Positions 1-7,954 of a stretch of DNA of 64,000 bases are shown here, one piece after another (the stretch's first letter is position 1; each line of letters opens with the position of its first letter). A model generated the notes under the pieces. That model was not told the DNA's origin. It did no database searches and saw only the letters and a list, made by a program, of their open reading frames with translations. The position numbers and the translations under genes are program-made. This DNA is from RHLJ01 sp963974345 (GTDB taxonomy: Bacteria > Bacteroidota > Rhodothermia > Balneolales > Balneolaceae), in contig CAXBBW010000001.1 of the NCBI GenBank assembly GCA_963974345.1, forward strand, positions 62,001 to 126,000. Reading direction: 5' to 3'.

Positions 1-197
1 ATTAACCAAATCACTGGATAAATCGGAATTAAAACGGCTATCAATACTTGCCACTTGTTATATTTTGCCTTACCACCATCTACCGGTAGTGTAATTCCTG
101 CTACACCAGCAATCCAAAAAATAATAAACAGAAAAAGAAAAAGAGATAAACCAAGTGATCCTAGAAAGCCGATATTTTCATAAAAGGTTTTAAGCAT
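1..197 (-). CDS. Truncated membrane protein, N-terminal part only
   Basis: A minus-strand frame opens with ATG at 195-197 and stays open to the window edge, giving about 65 residues. Two hydrophobic stretches are visible: residues ~9-38, rich in Leu and Phe, and ~48-64, ending IPIYPVIWL, separated by a short polar segment with PVDGGKAKYNKW. This looks like an integral inner-membrane protein of at least two helices. The rest lies outside the window, so no family can be named. It is divergent from der, leaving a 68-bp shared upstream region. Confidence 0.6.
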   Translation of the reverse strand, partial: MLKTFYENIGFLGSLGLSLFLFLFIIFWIAGVAGITLPVDGGKAKYNKWQVLIAVLIPIYPVIWL

Positions 198-225
198 ATG
201 GAATCTTTAAGTGATAAAATTTCCG

Positions 226-233
226 TACTTTTG
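226..233 (+). promoter_or_regulatory. Candidate -7 box of der promoter
   Basis: TACTTTTG fits the Bacteroidota -7 consensus TAnnTTTG and sits 32 bp before the der ATG. No convincing TTG -33 box is seen at the usual spacing, only a T-rich stretch near 206-208, so this is a tentative call. Confidence 0.35.
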
Positions 234-265
234 TACTTCATTAAACTAATAATACAATTCATAAA

Positions 266-1573
266 ATGCTTCCTGTAGTTTCTATCGTTGGACGTCCTAA
301 TGTGGGCAAGTCAACATTTTTTAATCGATTAATTGGAGAAAGAAAAGCTATTGTTCATGATGAATATGGCGTGACTCGTGATCGTCACTATGGGGATTCC
401 TACTGGAATGGCCATGACTTTACTGTAATTGACACAGGAGGGTATCTTCCAGATGATATGAACGTGATGGTAGTAGGTATTCGAGAGCAGGTACATATTG
501 CCTTAGAAGAATCTGATGTAATATTGTTTGTAGTAGATACTGAAACGGGTATGAATACTTTGGATAAATCAGTGGCAAGATTGCTAAGAGAGCAATCTAA
601 ACCCGTTCTAATAGTTTCAAACAAAGCAGATAACGAAATGCGCAGACTTAACTCGAGTGAATTCTATGAACTCGGATTTGATGAGATTTTTCCTGTTTCA
701 GCAATTAGTGGGTCTGGTACTGGTGAATTATTAGATCGTGTTGTGGAGCTATTACCAGATATAGAACCAGAAGTAGATGATCCAGCGCCAAAACTTGCCT
801 TTGTCGGAAGACCTAACGTTGGTAAAAGTAGTTTAGTTAATGCATTATTAAATGATGAAAGATCAATTGTTACAGAAATTGCTGGAACAACTAGGGATAG
901 CATAAACAGTAAGTTTAGCTATAATGGTAAAGATTATATACTTGTAGACACTGCTGGATTAAGAAAAAGAGTAAAGGTAAAAGAAAATATTGAATTTTAT
1001 AGCACAGTACGTACTGATAGAGCTATCCGTGAATGCGATGTAGCTATTTTAATGTTAGACGCTGTTAGAGGATTTGAAGATCAGGATAAACGAGTTTTAC
1101 GAGAAGCAGAAAAATATAATAAGGGCTTAATTATTGTACTTAATAAATGGGATTTGATTGAGGATAAGGATACAAATACTGTAAAAGAGTTTGAGAATTA
1201 TATTAAAGAAAGTGTTCCTCAGTTTAGTTACGTACCAATACTTACTATTTCAGCTTTAAATAAGAAAAGGATAAATAAAGTTATTGAACTTTCTGATGAG
1301 GTAATAGAAGAACGAGGGAAACAAATTGGGACTTCAGAATTAAACAATTTTCTAGAAGAAATTTTAAGAGAGAAAGCTTTACCCATGAAGAGAGGTAAAC
1401 AATTAAAAATTTCTTATATGACTCAAGTTAAAGCAGAGCCACCTGTGTTTAAATTTTTCATGAATAACCCTCAAGATATGCCTCCAAACTATAGAAGATA
1501 TATTGAGAATAAAATAAGGGAGAAATATAAGTTTACAGGGGTACCAATAACAATGGTTTTCAGGCAAAAATAA
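266..1573 (+). CDS. der: Ribosome-assembly GTPase Der (EngA)
   Basis: Der is an essential double GTPase that matures the 50S ribosomal subunit in the cytoplasm. Two complete GTPase domains in tandem are diagnostic: the first P-loop GRPNVGKS is at residues 9-16 with DTGGY near 57 and NKAD near 117; the second GRPNVGKS starts near residue 181 with DTAGL and NKWD following. The last ~85 residues form the KH-like domain (PPNYRRYIENKIREKY). At 435 residues it has the usual family length. The ATG start places VVSIVGRPNVGKS at the correct N-terminal distance. The next gene starts 13 bp downstream, so co-transcription is likely. Confidence 0.97.
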   Translation: MLPVVSIVGRPNVGKSTFFNRLIGERKAIVHDEYGVTRDRHYGDSYWNGHDFTVIDTGGYLPDDMNVMVVGIREQVHIALEESDVILFVVDTETGMNTLDKSVARLLREQSKPVLIVSNKADNEMRRLNSSEFYELGFDEIFPVSAISGSGTGELLDRVVELLPDIEPEVDDPAPKLAFVGRPNVGKSSLVNALLNDERSIVTEIAGTTRDSINSKFSYNGKDYILVDTAGLRKRVKVKENIEFYSTVRTDRAIRECDVAILMLDAVRGFEDQDKRVLREAEKYNKGLIIVLNKWDLIEDKDTNTVKEFENYIKESVPQFSYVPILTISALNKKRINKVIELSDEVIEERGKQIGTSELNNFLEEILREKALPMKRGKQLKISYMTQVKAEPPVFKFFMNNPQDMPPNYRRYIENKIREKYKFTGVPITMVFRQK

Positions 1574-1586
1574 GCAGTAAGCTTTT

Positions 1587-2201
1587 ATGGAAGATTTAAA
1601 CTGGACGTATATACTTTTTTTATTGGTAGGAATTCCATCGTCAATATCTATTGGGGTGTTAGCCAAAAAAGATAAATCTTTATCTAGTCTATTTTTCTCT
1701 TTAGCGCTGTTTAGCTTCGTTATTGGGGTTATTTTCGATTTAATGATTGAATCTAATAGTAAATATTCAAGGGAGTGGGGTGATTTAATAGCCATTACTT
1801 TTACTTTAAGTGGTCTATTTATAAAAATTCGAAATTCTAAACCGGTTTTTGCCCGATTCCCCCTTTATTTAACACTATTACCATTTTTAGTTCTACTATT
1901 TTACCCATTAGTTGTTGAGTCTGAAGTTATAAAAGACTTGCTGCAGATAACTTTTCAAGGTGGAGCAATTGTAGTAAGTATTTTAGTAATATCAGTTAAC
2001 CATTTTTTGCATAAAAATAGGGGAGTACTACTTTTATCAAGTATGATTTTTTTGGCTTCTTTTATCCTGAAATTATCTTCAGGTGTAATTCTGCCTATAA
2101 TTTTTATTCAAATAAGTAAAATTCTTTTTTCTGTTGGAATTATTACAACAACCATTGGATTTAAAAGAATCTCAAACTTAAAAAACAATAGATATCAGTA
2201 A
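1587..2201 (+). CDS. Seven-helix membrane protein, unknown function
   Basis: I do not recognise this 204-residue protein. About seven hydrophobic helices can be traced (roughly residues 7-27, 31-53, 65-82, 91-110, 118-140, 147-169, 171-193), with short Lys/Arg-rich loops and a basic tail (KRISNLKNNRYQ). There is no obvious catalytic or ligand-binding motif. It is sandwiched between der (13-bp gap) and a peroxiredoxin whose ATG begins one base after its stop codon, so it is probably translated in the same transcript. The layout resembles small 7-TM sensors or YhhN-like proteins, but this is only topology. Confidence 0.75.
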   Translation: MEDLNWTYILFLLVGIPSSISIGVLAKKDKSLSSLFFSLALFSFVIGVIFDLMIESNSKYSREWGDLIAITFTLSGLFIKIRNSKPVFARFPLYLTLLPFLVLLFYPLVVESEVIKDLLQITFQGGAIVVSILVISVNHFLHKNRGVLLLSSMIFLASFILKLSSGVILPIIFIQISKILFSVGIITTTIGFKRISNLKNNRYQ

Positions 2202-2202
2202 G

Positions 2203-2670
2203 ATGTCACTCAAAGTTAAAGACAAAGCTCCAAATTTTAAGCTTCAGAATACAAATAGAGAATATGTTCAGCTTTCCGATTATAAAGGAAGGAAAAATAT
2301 TCTTTTATTATTTTATCCATTGGCATTTTCTGGAGTTTGTACAACTGAACTTTGTTCTACAAGAGATAACTTAAAAATTTACGAAGCTTTTGATGCTGAA
2401 GTATTAGCAATTAGTATAGATAGTTTTTTTGTACAAAAAGCATTTAAGGACTCTCAAAATTTGAATTTTCAATTATTAAGTGATTTCAACAAGGACGCTT
2501 CCAAGAAATTTGGAGTCTTATACGATGATTTTTTTGGTATGCAAGGCGTAGCTAAACGTTCGGCTTTTATCATTGATAAAGAAGGGATAGTTCAATACGC
2601 TGAAATTTTAGAAGACTCATCAAAGGTTCCCAATTTTAATATCATCCAAAATACTCTAGCCGAATTATAA
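2203..2670 (+). CDS. Peroxiredoxin, AhpE/BCP-like
   Basis: A cytoplasmic thiol peroxidase of the AhpC/TSA family that reduces H2O2 or organic peroxides. The peroxidatic site reads PLAFSGVCTTELC, with Cys46 in the Pxxx(T/S)xxC position. A second cysteine, Cys51, five residues on, is placed like the resolving cysteine of atypical BCP-type enzymes. The PLAF sequence is more like AhpE than classical BCP. At 155 residues it is a complete single thioredoxin-fold domain. There is no signal peptide. Its start is one base after the upstream gene's stop. The electron donor is not evident here. Confidence 0.9.
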   Translation: MSLKVKDKAPNFKLQNTNREYVQLSDYKGRKNILLLFYPLAFSGVCTTELCSTRDNLKIYEAFDAEVLAISIDSFFVQKAFKDSQNLNFQLLSDFNKDASKKFGVLYDDFFGMQGVAKRSAFIIDKEGIVQYAEILEDSSKVPNFNIIQNTLAEL

Positions 2671-2848
2671 ATAGGGGTTTATTGTATAAAGGTATTTGAA
2701 TAAAGAAATACAACTTTACATAATATAAATTATAGGATTATTATTATATACCTTTTTTTTAATCTCAATAAATCATTTAGAATAAAAAGAAATCAGATTG
2801 TCTTTTAATAAAGTAATAATCAGCTAGAAGCTTAATATGGTAATCAAT

Positions 2849-2872
2849 AAGTTTAAGTTTAAGTTTAAGTTT
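2849..2872 (+). repeat. Four tandem copies of the hexamer AAGTTT
   Basis: Within the 247-bp AT-rich gap before the response regulator, AAGTTT is repeated four times without interruption. The tract lies 45-69 bp upstream of the ATG at 2918, where promoter elements could be. The rest of the gap holds no ORF, RNA gene or strong hairpin that I can see. Confidence 0.85.
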
Positions 2873-2917
2873 AGAATTCTTCATATATTAATCTTTCAAA
2901 TAATGTAGTTGGTATAG

Positions 2918-3277
2918 ATGAATATTCTTATAGTTGAAGACGATAAAGTACTTTCTCTTCTATTATCCAAAATGGTAGAGAAAATGAATTATAATGTATC
3001 AGATACTGCTGTAGCTGGTCAAGAAGCAATAGATAAAGTTAAAAAACTTAATCCTGATCTTATTTTGATGGATATTATGCTTGAAGATAACATAGATGGG
3101 ATTGATGCTATGCTTGAATTAAGAAAAGAAGCGATTGACATTCCTGTTATATTTATTACTGGTAACTCTGATATTTATAACAGAGAACGAGCAAAAAAAA
3201 CTAACTATATTGAGTATTTAGTGAAGCCAATAAGTTTCGACCTTCTAAGAGAAACTATAAAGAAGGTCGAAATATAA
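2918..3277 (+). CDS. Stand-alone response-regulator receiver domain
   Basis: A 119-residue CheY-like protein with only a receiver domain. The acidic pair is Asp8/Asp9, the phospho-acceptor is Asp52 (LILMDIML), the switch Thr is Thr81 (FITGNSD) and the conserved Lys is Lys103 in VKPIS. No output domain follows, so signalling must be by protein-protein contact or phosphorelay. No histidine kinase is adjacent. The gene ends 15 bp from the convergently transcribed tonB-like gene. The tandem hexamer upstream may lie in its promoter region. Confidence 0.93.
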   Translation: MNILIVEDDKVLSLLLSKMVEKMNYNVSDTAVAGQEAIDKVKKLNPDLILMDIMLEDNIDGIDAMLELRKEAIDIPVIFITGNSDIYNRERAKKTNYIEYLVKPISFDLLRETIKKVEI

Positions 3278-3292
3278 AACAGTTGAACTATA

Positions 3293-3973
3293 TTAGCCAT
3301 TAGTGCTGTCTTTGAGTTTAAATGAGATAGGTAAAGTATATCGCACTTGTACAGCTCTACCTCGCTGCATACCTGGTTTAAACTTAGCATTTTTTACTGC
3401 TCTTAGAGCTTCTTCATCACAACCTCCACCTATTCCTCTAACAACAAAAGGATTTTGGACGTCGCCATTTTTATCTATTGTAAACTGAACAATAACCTTT
3501 CCTTCAATTCCGGCATTCATAGCCATTTTTGGGTAAGAAATAGTTTTTTGAACTGAATTAATTCCACCTATTAGTACAGGTGGTTGTTCAACAATTACAA
3601 ATATTTCTTCTTCTACCTCTTCATTTTGTGGTCTTGGAGGTGGTGGTACGTCCATTACTTCACTAAAATCCAATTCTGCATCAATATTTATAATTTCATC
3701 CTCTAGAATTTCATCGTTAGGAACTTCAAATGGAACTACGGGTCTTGGAGGTGCTGGAATCTTGAGTTCTTGTTTAGTTTGTACAATTTCTTCTATAAAT
3801 ATTTCTTCTTGATATCCTTCTGAAACTAAGTAAGTCTGTTTCTGTGGGTTGAAATCTACTTTCACAATAAATAGACTTATTCCAAGAGATAGAATTAAAC
3901 CAATCTCCATTCTGATCTTATAATTTTTTTGAAGAGTATTTTCTCGATTTATAATTTTAATTGGGGATTTCAT
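3293..3973 (-). CDS. TonB-family energy transducer, copy 1
   Basis: TonB proteins couple the proton-motive force at the inner membrane to outer-membrane TonB-dependent receptors. The 226-residue protein has a basic N-terminus, one membrane helix at about residues 23-38, an acidic and proline-rich periplasmic spacer (APPRP, PPPPRP; residues ~70-120) and a C-terminal TonB domain from ~131 (YPKMAMNAGIEGKVIVQF). An unusual RGIGGGCDEEAL segment places a lone Cys at residue 185. An AGGAGG box at 3980-3985 sits six bases before the ATG. It is a tandem paralogue of the next gene upstream; no ExbB/ExbD is nearby. Confidence 0.92.
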   Translation of the reverse strand: MKSPIKIINRENTLQKNYKIRMEIGLILSLGISLFIVKVDFNPQKQTYLVSEGYQEEIFIEEIVQTKQELKIPAPPRPVVPFEVPNDEILEDEIINIDAELDFSEVMDVPPPPRPQNEEVEEEIFVIVEQPPVLIGGINSVQKTISYPKMAMNAGIEGKVIVQFTIDKNGDVQNPFVVRGIGGGCDEEALRAVKNAKFKPGMQRGRAVQVRYTLPISFKLKDSTNG

Positions 3974-3979
3974 GATGGA

Positions 3980-3985
3980 CCTCCT
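3980..3985 (-). promoter_or_regulatory. Strong Shine-Dalgarno box of TonB copy 1
   Basis: On the minus strand AGGAGG precedes the ATG at 3973 by six bases. It fixes this start and shows that classical ribosome binding sites are used in this genome. Confidence 0.7.
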
Positions 3986-4046
3986 ATTAACTAAGTTGTA
4001 TTAATAGAGTAAATAAACATCATGAAGATTTTGTGAAATATTGATC

Positions 4047-4077
4047 AAAAAAAAAAGCCTCTTGGTAGAGGCTTTTT
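4047..4077 (-). terminator. Intrinsic terminator of TonB copy 2
   Basis: A perfect 11-bp stem (4052-4062 paired with 4067-4077) with a TGGT loop is followed on the minus strand by a run of T from the ten A residues at 4047-4056. It lies 21 bp past the stop of the gene ending at 4098 and separates the two tonB-like genes. Confidence 0.9.
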
Positions 4078-4097
4078 AAATTCTAAAAGAAGTTAGA

Positions 4098-4760
4098 TTA
4101 AGTTTTCAATGTGAAAGAAATTGGTAAACTGTAACTAACATTTACAGGAACACCACGCTGTCTACCAGGCTTAAATTTAGCTCCTTTTAGAGCATCCAAA
4201 GCAGCCTCATCGCAGCCTCCACCAATTCCTCGAACTACTCGAGGATTAACTATATTTCCATCTTTGTTCACAACAAATTGAATGATAACTCTACCCTCTA
4301 TTCCAGCTTTTCTAGCCATTTCAGGGTATTTGATTCGTTTTTGAACTCCGGCAATACCGCCTATAAGTTCAGGAGGATTTTCAACTACTACAAATATTGT
4401 TTCCTCAACATCATCTGATGGCGGCGGCGGTGGTGGAAGATCAAGAGGTCCATCCAAATCAAGTTCTGAATCTAAATTAAGAATTTCATCTTCGATAATT
4501 TCATCATTCGGAACTTCTACAGGTACAGGTGGTCTAGGTGGTGGAGGTGGGGTTTCAACTTGTTTAGTTTGAATAACTTCCTCCATAACAACTTCTTCCT
4601 GTATATCTATTGGAATAACTGTAGGAGGCTCAGATTCAATGGTGATTTTAAATGCAATCAAAAAAATTGCTAAACTTGAAATTAGCCCTATTTGAAGATG
4701 AAGTTTATAATTCTTTTTATAATCCTTGATCCGTTTCATTCTTTTAATCGGTTCTCTCAT
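4098..4760 (-). CDS. TonB-family energy transducer, copy 2
   Basis: A 220-residue paralogue of the neighbouring TonB protein with the same order: basic start, one helix (~23-38), the EEV(I/V)QTKQ segment, a longer proline tract (PPPPPRPPVP at ~71-80 and PPPPPP at ~109-114) and the C-terminal TonB domain from ~130. The RGIGGGCDEAAL motif with Cys183 is conserved between both copies. An AGGAG box at 4767-4771 precedes the ATG. An efficient terminator follows, so this copy and copy 1 are probably separate transcription units despite their tandem origin. Confidence 0.92.
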   Translation of the reverse strand: MREPIKRMKRIKDYKKNYKLHLQIGLISSLAIFLIAFKITIESEPPTVIPIDIQEEVVMEEVIQTKQVETPPPPPRPPVPVEVPNDEIIEDEILNLDSELDLDGPLDLPPPPPPSDDVEETIFVVVENPPELIGGIAGVQKRIKYPEMARKAGIEGRVIIQFVVNKDGNIVNPRVVRGIGGGCDEAALDALKGAKFKPGRQRGVPVNVSYSLPISFTLKT

Positions 4761-4847
4761 TTTCTGCTCCTAGTGTGTGTGATGTTTTAAACCTTGTGCA
4801 TTATCCGAAATTAAAATTATTTTGTTGCGTTTTTAACATTAAGAAAT

Positions 4848-5732
4848 TTAAAATTTTTGAATTAGTACTTTAATTTTTCCAGAAATTAAATCAATTGAGA
4901 ATGAATTATCATTCTTTTCAATTTCACCATCTGCATGATTAAAAATTGGTAACGAAGTATTTATAGTTACTTTATTTACATGCTTATGTACTATTAAATC
5001 ATTAGGTAATGGCTTTCCTAGTGAAAGCTTTATAAATTCAAACGCAAGATTAATTCTACTTATTTTTTTCAAAATTATGAGTTCCATAACTCCATCATTA
5101 TTTAGTGATTTTGGAGATACAAAATACTTTCCTCCCTCCCATTTTCCGTTTGCAACAATTATCATAAGGGTGTTGAATGTTTCAGAACCATCTTCAGTTT
5201 TGATTGTTGCGTTAAAGCTTTTAGAAATAAATAAAGCTCTTAAGCCTGATACAATATATTTAAGTGATCCTTTAATCTTAGTTTTTGAGGCTAAATAATT
5301 GGTATATCCATCAAAACCTAGCCCAAAAGTGTTTATGAAGTATGTATTATTATTAACTACTCCAATATCTAAGTCTTGTGTTACTCCATTCTTTAGTACA
5401 TTCAAATTATCTAGAAAAGAATTGGTAAGACCTAACATCTTCGCGAAATCATTGCCACTTCCTAAAGGTAATATGCCCAGTAAAGCTTCATGATCTTTAA
5501 TTCCTGTCGCGACACTTCTAGCAGTTCCATCACCTCCACAAGCAACTACTACATCAAATTTCTGAGCTTTTAAGGAAGCTATTTCTGAAATAGATTCGGC
5601 TTCTCCAACCTCATATATTTCAAAATTTTTAAGGTAGCTTTGTATTTGTAGCAAATGTTTATTTATGACATGTATTGCTCGTCCAGAATTGGATGATTTA
5701 TTAACAATTAAACAATAGCTGAGTTCTTTCAA
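4848..5732 (-). CDS. Diacylglycerol/lipid kinase, DagK-YegS family
   Basis: A soluble or membrane-peripheral lipid kinase that phosphorylates diacylglycerol or a related lipid. The nucleotide-binding GGDGT is at residues 66-70 and the substrate loop LPLGSGNDFAK at 89-98. The C-terminal beta-sandwich carries NTFGLGFDGY and NHADGEIE. At 294 residues it is full length. The only plausible start is TTG at 5730-5732, three bases after the stop of the DUF952 gene, so translational coupling may compensate for the weak start. Sphingoid or other lipid substrates cannot be excluded from sequence alone. Confidence 0.9.
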   Translation of the reverse strand: MKELSYCLIVNKSSNSGRAIHVINKHLLQIQSYLKNFEIYEVGEAESISEIASLKAQKFDVVVACGGDGTARSVATGIKDHEALLGILPLGSGNDFAKMLGLTNSFLDNLNVLKNGVTQDLDIGVVNNNTYFINTFGLGFDGYTNYLASKTKIKGSLKYIVSGLRALFISKSFNATIKTEDGSETFNTLMIIVANGKWEGGKYFVSPKSLNNDGVMELIILKKISRINLAFEFIKLSLGKPLPNDLIVHKHVNKVTINTSLPIFNHADGEIEKNDNSFSIDLISGKIKVLIQKF

Positions 5733-5735
5733 ATT

Positions 5736-6083
5736 TTAATCAAAATGTTTTACCCTAACTGCAAATATTCCTTTTTTTGATTTCTTAAGAATAATACGAT
5801 CAATAACGGCGTCTATTGAAAATGCCCCATAAAGGTTAGGAAAAACCTCTGTTCCTATTTTCTCGTTTTTTAAGGGTACCTGTAATTTAAGAGGATCAAT
5901 TACAATAAGAAGTAGTTCGCTTTCTTCAGTTTGTAAATCATTAGCTGCTTTTTCAATTTGTGGACCATGATAACAACTAACATATCCTTTTTCTTTAAGG
6001 GATTCGGGCTCAAAATTACCTGAAGATGAAAATTGTTTCCATTCAGACTTTGTAGACAGGGTAAATAGTAAATCGTTTTCCAA
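5736..6083 (-). CDS. DUF952 family protein
   Basis: A 115-residue single-domain protein matching the DUF952 pattern: an N-terminal LLFTLSTKSEW strand, the ESLKEKGYVSCYHGPQIEKAAND segment with the characteristic Cys and His-Gly, a LLLIVIDPLKL strand and FPNLYGAFSIDAVI near the end. The family fold resembles ADP-ribosyltransferase-like or glutathione-S-transferase-associated domains, but its biochemical role is not established. It sits between the aspartoacylase-like gene (7-bp gap) and the lipid kinase (3-bp gap), so it is likely part of the same transcript. Confidence 0.8.
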   Translation of the reverse strand: MENDLLFTLSTKSEWKQFSSSGNFEPESLKEKGYVSCYHGPQIEKAANDLQTEESELLLIVIDPLKLQVPLKNEKIGTEVFPNLYGAFSIDAVIDRIILKKSKKGIFAVRVKHFD

Positions 6084-6090
6084 TGTAATA

Positions 6091-7032
6091 CTAGTTAAAA
6101 GCTATATGAATAAGTGCATCACCTTTGTGTACAATAGGATTGTTATTCTGTCCTATTATAACACCATCTTCAGAAAATACCACTTTTGTTTTTCTTCCAC
6201 CAAAAGGATCATTAATATAGCCTAAAGTTTCTTTCTTTTTAATTTCAGATCCAAGTTCAAAATCTGGAGAAAATAAACCAGCATTTTTAGCCCTAACCCA
6301 CGAACTTTTTCTTAGGGTTTTGGTTTCTAGTGATGTTGGTGCTTCAGATCTCATTCCGAGATGTTTCATTATTCGAAGCGTTCCATCAACGCCATATTGT
6401 ATTCCAGGTTCATCGAATCGAAGAGATTCTCCAGCTTCATATACTAAAATTGGTTTCCCCTTTTTATGAGCCGCACTTCTAAAAGACTTAGAAATTAATA
6501 CAGAATGAAGGGTTATCGGAGCTGAAAAAGCACGTGCTAATTTTTTTGCGTTTTGGAGGTTAAAAGAACACCTGACTTGAGGGTAATTAGCGCGACTAGC
6601 GCCACCAGTATGGAAGTCGATACCACAATCTACTTGTGGAATAATCTCATTCATTAAAGTATATGCCAATAAACGTGCGAGAGAACCTCCTTTAATACCT
6701 GGAAAACTCCGGTTAATATCTTTCCCATCTGGAACACCCCGAACATTTAGTATAAAACCGTAGATATTCACTATAGGAAGAGCGATAATCGTCCCTTTTT
6801 CTGGGAAAATTCCCTTCGTTTCCATTAAACGTCGAATAATTTCAATCCCATTCGTTTCATCTCCGTGTAACCCCCCTGTAAGAAGTAACACGGGACCATC
6901 TATTTTAGATCTATATACATGAACAGGAAGATCAATACTAGTAGAAGTTGGTAAACGAGCAATACTTAAATCGATTTTTTTATGCTCGCCTAGCCCAATT
7001 TGTTGATCTTTAATTCTTATAAAATCAGGCAT
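6091..7032 (-). CDS. Aspartoacylase/succinylglutamate-desuccinylase-like zinc hydrolase (RimK-associated)
   Basis: An M14-related metallohydrolase of the AstE/AspA family that cleaves an acyl or peptide bond. The zinc site is GGLHGDETNG (His56, Glu59) plus IDFHTGG (His141); NRSFPG near 107-112 and YEAGE (Glu199/Glu202) supply substrate-binding and catalytic positions. The C-terminal region is the usual beta-barrel (GYINDPFGGR). It overlaps the rimK-like gene by eight bases. That linkage is typical of RimK-associated members rather than amino-acid-catabolic AstE, so a role in trimming or removing an amino-acid tag is inferred. Confidence 0.88.
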   Translation of the reverse strand: MPDFIRIKDQQIGLGEHKKIDLSIARLPTSTSIDLPVHVYRSKIDGPVLLLTGGLHGDETNGIEIIRRLMETKGIFPEKGTIIALPIVNIYGFILNVRGVPDGKDINRSFPGIKGGSLARLLAYTLMNEIIPQVDCGIDFHTGGASRANYPQVRCSFNLQNAKKLARAFSAPITLHSVLISKSFRSAAHKKGKPILVYEAGESLRFDEPGIQYGVDGTLRIMKHLGMRSEAPTSLETKTLRKSSWVRAKNAGLFSPDFELGSEIKKKETLGYINDPFGGRKTKVVFSEDGVIIGQNNNPIVHKGDALIHIAFN

Positions 7033-7954
7033 TACTTTTTATCTTCCTTCTTTTGGATGGATTAGTTTTCATAGAAAGTGCCCCTTCTATTACATAATTT
7101 GCTATTGCTCCTGCTACATCTTTTCCGGTAGTTTTTTCAATTCCTTCAAGACCAGGAGAAGAATTCACTTCTAGGATTAGTGGCCCTCTTTCGGATTGAA
7201 GCAAATCAACACCTGCAATAGGTAAGCCCATAGCTTGCGCAGCAGTAAGGGCTGCTTCTCGCTCTACTTTAGACAATTTAATAAGTGTTCCACTTCCTCC
7301 TTGATGTAGATTTGAACGAAACTCCCCTTCTTTGCCTTGTCGTTTCATAGCTCCAACAACTTTTCCATTTACAATAAAGGCTCTAATATCAGCACCCTTA
7401 GATTCTGAGATAAATTCTTGAACAATTACTCGAGCCTTCATGCTATGAAAAGCTTCTATGATAGATTGAGCTGCTTTTTTAGTGGGGGCAAGAACAACAC
7501 CATAGCCTTGAGTACCTTCCAATAGTTTAACTATTAATGGAGCTCCTCCAACCGAATCAATTAACTTATTTACTTCTTTTGAATAGTTTGTAAACACAGT
7601 TTTTGGAAGACCTACACCTGCACTAGCCAAAATTTGTAAACTTCTGAGTTTATCGCGTGATCGAACTAATGCTTGGGATTGTACTGCACTAAATATATTC
7701 ATCATTTCGAATTGGCGAACTACGGTAGTTCCGTAGAAAGTAACTGAAGCACCAATCCTTGGAATAATGGCGTCGAGGTAACTTAAACTTTCACCTTTAT
7801 AAAAAACATCTGGTTTATCTTGTTCAATTATTATATCACATTTAAGGTGATCAATTACTTGAACATTATGTCCTTTCCCTTTAATTGCTTCTACTAATCT
7901 TTTTGTAGAGTAGAGTGATTCGTTTCTGGATAGGATTCCAATATTAAGTTTCAA
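7025..7954 (-). CDS. rimK: RimK-family alpha-L-glutamate ligase (ATP-grasp)
   Basis: An ATP-grasp peptide ligase; the E. coli relative adds glutamates to ribosomal protein S6 and makes poly-glutamate. Visible motifs are the pre-ATP-grasp segment with DAIIPRIGASVTFYGT, the KLLEGTQGYGV loop near 140-150, FISESKGADIRAFIVNGKVVGAM and the metal-binding GPLILEVNSSPGLEGIE. Length (309) is normal for RimK. It overlaps the protease-like gene upstream by four bases (ATGA) and the hydrolase downstream by eight, so the three products are made together. The true substrate here is unknown. Confidence 0.92.
   Translation of the reverse strand: MKLNIGILSRNESLYSTKRLVEAIKGKGHNVQVIDHLKCDIIIEQDKPDVFYKGESLSYLDAIIPRIGASVTFYGTTVVRQFEMMNIFSAVQSQALVRSRDKLRSLQILASAGVGLPKTVFTNYSKEVNKLIDSVGGAPLIVKLLEGTQGYGVVLAPTKKAAQSIIEAFHSMKARVIVQEFISESKGADIRAFIVNGKVVGAMKRQGKEGEFRSNLHQGGSGTLIKLSKVEREAALTAAQAMGLPIAGVDLLQSERGPLILEVNSSPGLEGIEKTTGKDVAGAIANYVIEGALSMKTNPSKRRKIKSNA

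Noticed and set aside
3293..4760. Tandem TonB genes as an assembly duplication
   Set aside because: The copies differ throughout, especially in the proline-rich spacer, and are separated by a genuine terminator, so they are diverged paralogues.
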